From contig JBGAHO010000006.1 of assembly GCA_044226195.1 (NCBI GenBank), forward strand, positions 47,486 through 111,485: a stretch of 64,000 nucleotides of DNA. Direction: 5' to 3'. This document shows, piece after piece, positions 60,998 to 64,000 of the stretch. The position numbers were made by a program, and so were the translations under genes. The notes beneath the pieces were generated by a model. It was not told where the DNA came from. It worked only from the letters and a program-made list of their open reading frames with translations, and made no database searches. Each line of letters starts with the position of its first letter. Position 1 is the first letter of the stretch. The stretch is from RPQJ01 sp044226195. GTDB taxonomy: Bacteria > Pseudomonadota > Gammaproteobacteria > Steroidobacterales > Steroidobacteraceae.

Positions 60998-63881
60998 ACC
61001 AGAAGCGGCTGCCGCGACCCGGCTCGCTCGCGACGCCGATCTCGCCTCCCATCGCGACGATGAGCCGCTTCGACACCGCGAGGCCGAGGCCCGTCCCTTC
61101 CCGCACCGTGCCCTTCGGCAGCGGCACGCGGTGGAAAGGCTGGAAGATCTTCGGCAGTTCCTCGGCCGGAATGCCGATGCCCTGGTCCTCGACCTCGACG
61201 CGCACGAACTCGCCCTGCACCGCCGCACGCACGCCGATGCGCCCGTGGTCGGAATACTTGATCGCATTGGACAGCAGGTTGTTCAGCACCTGCCGGACGC
61301 GCTTCGCGTCACCGATCGCGCTCAACGAAGCCTCGGGCAGTTCCGCATCGATGACCAGCCCGCGCTCGGCGGCCTGCGTTTCGACCGACTGCAGCTGGTC
61401 CTCCACGAGCTGGCGCAGGCGCACCGGAACCATGTCGAGGGGCAGCCGGCCGGTCTCGATCTTGGAGATGTCGAGGACGTCGGAGATCAGGCCGAGCAGG
61501 TGCTGGCCCGACTTGTGCACGATGTCGACCTGGCGGCGCTGCTCGTCGTTCAGCTGGCCCGTCAGGCCATCGAGCAGCAGCCCGCTGAAGCCGATGATCG
61601 AATTGAGCGGCGTGCGCAGCTCGTGCGACATGGTCGCGAGGAAGATGTCCTTCACCCGGTTGGCGGCCGTCGCCTGGTCGCGGGCCGCGACCAGATCGCG
61701 CGTGCGGTCCGCGAGCTCGTGCTCGATCAGTTCGCGCGACGACTTCAGGTCCTGGATGTCGACCGCGTAGCCGATCCAGCGGCGGATCGCACCCTGGTCG
61801 TCGGGCACCGGCAGGCTGCGCGCGAGGTGCCAGCGGAAGACACCGTCCTGCCGCCGCAGACGGCATTCCTCGGAGTACGGCTTGCCCTCCCGCACCGACA
61901 CGCTCCAGGCGCCGCGCAGTCGCTCGATGTCATCCGGGTGCACGCACCTGAGCCAGCCCGTGCCGGTCGCCTGCTCCGGAGCGAGTCCGGTGTAGTCGAA
62001 CCAGCGGCGGTTGCAATAGCTCAGCATGCCGTCGGGTGCCGCGATCCAGGTCAGCAGCGGCACGAACTCCGCGAACTCGCGGAACTGCTGCTCGCTGAGC
62101 AGCACGGCCTCCTCCATGCGCTTGCGCTCGGTGATGTCGCGCACGATGCAGAAAACCATCGGCTGGCCGTCCCACTCGACGGGCGTGTGCGTCACCTCGA
62201 CGTCGAACACGCTGCCATCCTTGCGGCGGAAGCGGCCCTCGAAGCGGCCGAGCCGCGGCGCGCTGGCGGGATAGACGGCGAGAAACTTCTCCTCGGTGTC
62301 GAGCTGCACGTCCCAGTCCCACACGCAGCACTGGCGCATCTCCTCGAGCGTGCGTCCGAGCATGCGCGCATACGCCGCGTTGCATTCGGCAACGCGCCCG
62401 TCCTCGATCAGCACGATGCCATCCAGGGTCTGGTCGAACAGGACGCGCAGGCGCTGCGAATCGCGCTGCATCACGCGCTGTACCTCGCGCTCGCGCGTCT
62501 GGTCACGGAACACCAGCACCACGCCGCTCGGCTCGTCACCGAGCGCGTCGCGGATCGGCGCCGCCGAATCGGCGATCGGCACTTCGCGCCCGTCACGCGT
62601 GAGCAGCAGCGTGTGATTGGCGAGGCCCACGATCACGCCGTCCCGCAGCACCCGCACGGCCGGGCTCTCGACGGGCCGGCGCGTGTCCTCGCTGATGATG
62701 CGGAACACGTCGTGCAGCGGCCGGCCGGCGGCGTCCGCTTCCGTCCATCCGGACAGCTGCTCGGCGACCGGGTTCATGCGGCGGACGCGGGCGTCGCCAT
62801 CGGTCGTGATCACCGCGTCACCGATGCTGTAGAGCGTCGCGCTCGTCTCCTGTTCGGCCTCGCGTCGCTCGCGCTCGGTGGCGTACAGCTCGCGGTAGTA
62901 GGCCTGCTGACGTCGCCCGAAATAGGCGAAGACGGCAGCGAGGCTGAGCAGCGCCGCGAGCAGGATCACCACGCCCTTGGCCCGCAGCTTGTAACGTGCC
63001 TCGGCCAGCATCTCGTCCTGGTCGATCTTGGCGATCAGCAGCCACGGCGTGCCGGGCACGCGACGCACCTCGGACAGCACGCGCGCACCGCGATAGTCCT
63101 GGCCGTCGAGCGTGCCGACCTGGCCGGTCATCAGCGCCTGCACCGACACGACCTCGCGCCGGGTGAGCGGAACGTGGCGCGCGAGCGCCGGCTCCGGTGC
63201 ATGGCGCAGCCGGTTGAGGTAGGTCACGTGGTCCCCGTCACGGCGCACCAGCATCGTTTCCGCGCTGTCGCTGAAGGCGGGCCAGCGCTCGACGATCGGC
63301 AGGACGTCGTCCTGGGGATCGAGTCGGAAGACGATCGCGGCCATCGGCTCGCCCGCCATGTCGGTGACCGGCGCGGCGAGACTGAGGTCGAGCCCGCGCG
63401 CGCCTTCCGACTGCACGATGTCGCCGAATTCGACCTTGCGGTTCTGCAACGCGCGATCGATCAGCTGGCGCTCGGCGGCCGTGACTCGGTCCGACCGCTG
63501 GCCCGCCCCGACGAAGGCCTGTCCGTCCGGCGTGGCGACGATGACGGCCGTGTAGCCGTACAGGCGGATGAGCGAGGCGGCCCGTTCGGTCAGCGCTTCG
63601 CGCAGGTCCGGGTCGTCGGGATGCGCGAGGATGCGCTCGGTCAGCGCGCGATTGAAGGGCCCCGAGGACACGTATTCGGCGTCGCCGAGTCGTTCGTGGC
63701 GCCAGGCCCCGATCTGGTCGACCTTCAGGTCGGCGACGGCCGCGAGCTCCGCGGCACGTTCGCTGCGGATTTCCGCGACCTCGTCCCGGTACAGGAGCCA
63801 GCCCACCAGCCACGCGACCAGCGCGAGGGCCACGATGGCCCACAGCACGGGCTGGCGGAGGATGGGTCGGTTGGCAGCCAT
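60978..63881 (-). CDS. Multi-PAS membrane sensor histidine kinase
   Basis: A 967 aa kinase. TM1 lies about 12-31 and a periplasmic dCache-type sensor about 35-300. TM2 is about 303-320 (GVVILLAALLSLAAVFAYFG). Three PAS domains follow at about 345-465, 475-590 and 600-725 (RLRRQDGVFRWHLARS). HisKA has phospho-acceptor His in FLATMSHELRTPLNSIIGF near 750. HATPase motifs are NNLLSNAIKYSDHGR, VEDQGIGIP and REGTGLGLAVSKRL. There is no receiver domain and no response-regulator gene beside it, so its partner is elsewhere. Confidence 0.94.
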   Translation of the reverse strand: MAANRPILRQPVLWAIVALALVAWLVGWLLYRDEVAEIRSERAAELAAVADLKVDQIGAWRHERLGDAEYVSSGPFNRALTERILAHPDDPDLREALTERAASLIRLYGYTAVIVATPDGQAFVGAGQRSDRVTAAERQLIDRALQNRKVEFGDIVQSEGARGLDLSLAAPVTDMAGEPMAAIVFRLDPQDDVLPIVERWPAFSDSAETMLVRRDGDHVTYLNRLRHAPEPALARHVPLTRREVVSVQALMTGQVGTLDGQDYRGARVLSEVRRVPGTPWLLIAKIDQDEMLAEARYKLRAKGVVILLAALLSLAAVFAYFGRRQQAYYRELYATERERREAEQETSATLYSIGDAVITTDGDARVRRMNPVAEQLSGWTEADAAGRPLHDVFRIISEDTRRPVESPAVRVLRDGVIVGLANHTLLLTRDGREVPIADSAAPIRDALGDEPSGVVLVFRDQTREREVQRVMQRDSQRLRVLFDQTLDGIVLIEDGRVAECNAAYARMLGRTLEEMRQCCVWDWDVQLDTEEKFLAVYPASAPRLGRFEGRFRRKDGSVFDVEVTHTPVEWDGQPMVFCIVRDITERKRMEEAVLLSEQQFREFAEFVPLLTWIAAPDGMLSYCNRRWFDYTGLAPEQATGTGWLRCVHPDDIERLRGAWSVSVREGKPYSEECRLRRQDGVFRWHLARSLPVPDDQGAIRRWIGYAVDIQDLKSSRELIEHELADRTRDLVAARDQATAANRVKDIFLATMSHELRTPLNSIIGFSGLLLDGLTGQLNDEQRRQVDIVHKSGQHLLGLISDVLDISKIETGRLPLDMVPVRLRQLVEDQLQSVETQAAERGLVIDAELPEASLSAIGDAKRVRQVLNNLLSNAIKYSDHGRIGVRAAVQGEFVRVEVEDQGIGIPAEELPKIFQPFHRVPLPKGTVREGTGLGLAVSKRLIVAMGGEIGVASEPGRGSRFWFTLRLA

Positions 63882-63946
63882 GTGGTTCCGCGGTGCGTCG
63901 GCCGAACGATGGCGACCGGCACGCCGGTTCGCATCAGGGCATACGC

Positions 63947-64000
63947 CTAGGCCACCTCGAGGATGATCTTGCCGACGTGCTCGCTGCTCTCCATCAGGCG
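63947..64000 (-). CDS. C-terminal fragment of a zinc-binding dehydrogenase/quinone oxidoreductase
   Basis: Only the last 17 codons and the TAG stop lie inside the window; the gene enters from the right edge. The read-out RLMESSEHVGKIILEVA matches the conserved C-terminus of quinone oxidoreductase-like medium-chain dehydrogenases (HxGKIVLxV pattern). It lies 65 bp upstream of the sensor kinase start, on the same strand. Confidence 0.6.
   Translation of the reverse strand, partial: RLMESSEHVGKIILEVA

Overview
This window is chromosomal DNA from a GC-rich bacterium, very probably a free-living gammaproteobacterium. I estimate about two thirds G+C by eye. The case for this rests on gltB/gltD organisation, a TonB-dependent receptor, RND efflux with a lipoprotein adaptor, an AlkB-type alkane monooxygenase, and an ammonium transporter with a cleavable leader. 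A Steroidobacterales/Nevskiales-like lineage would fit, but the genus cannot be fixed from the sequence. Genes are densely packed: no gap exceeds 300 bp and many neighbours overlap by ATGA or a similar motif. I see no rRNA, tRNA, insertion sequence, prophage or CRISPR array.

Layout. 1-7861: a partial secreted beta-repeat protein; formaldehyde detoxification (frmA, fghA) with a glutathione transferase; a membrane-anchored XRE regulator; a minus-strand operon of exported methyltransferase, sulfotransferase-like protein, class IV aminotransferase and DUF1330 protein; two membrane proteins. 7990-15760: a plus-strand run of stop/start-overlapping genes (ThDP enzyme, bile-acid/Na+ symporter-type transporter, epimerase, SDR, zinc alcohol dehydrogenase, ExoD, DUF2505, DUF3047). 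15773-23822: ammonium transporter, acyl-CoA ligase, arylsulfatase, iron alcohol dehydrogenase, a membrane protein and an amidase. 23939-32036: a PQQ quinohemoprotein alcohol dehydrogenase facing a four-gene minus-strand operon (diheme cytochrome, MauG-like peroxidase, beta-helix/cytochrome c fusion, TonB receptor). 32141-36144: DNA-repair AlkB, [2Fe-2S] ferredoxin and alkane monooxygenase, divergent from a TetR regulator and an esterase. 36147-44620: a second esterase, RlpA, GlsB, and glutamate synthase gltBD. 44689-52849: a GGDEF-EAL protein, PPK2 and an RND efflux pair. 53056-64000: CdsA-like plus CDP-alcohol transferase, cupin/LysR divergon, carboxyltransferase, M61 peptidase, FKBP, hydrolase, a PAS sensor kinase, and the tail of one more oxidoreductase.

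How the genes may work together. The most notable link is regulatory. The operator between alkane monooxygenase and its TetR regulator carries the 12-mer GAACATTTGTTC. Its exact reverse complement GAACAAATGTTC lies 8 nt upstream of the PQQ alcohol dehydrogenase start, 10 kb away. This predicts one regulon joining alkane hydroxylation to periplasmic alcohol oxidation. The convergent cytochrome/beta-helix/MauG/TonB operon is the strongest candidate for an uncharacterised system: its parts are all exported or envelope-bound, three carry haem motifs, and none explains what the group does.
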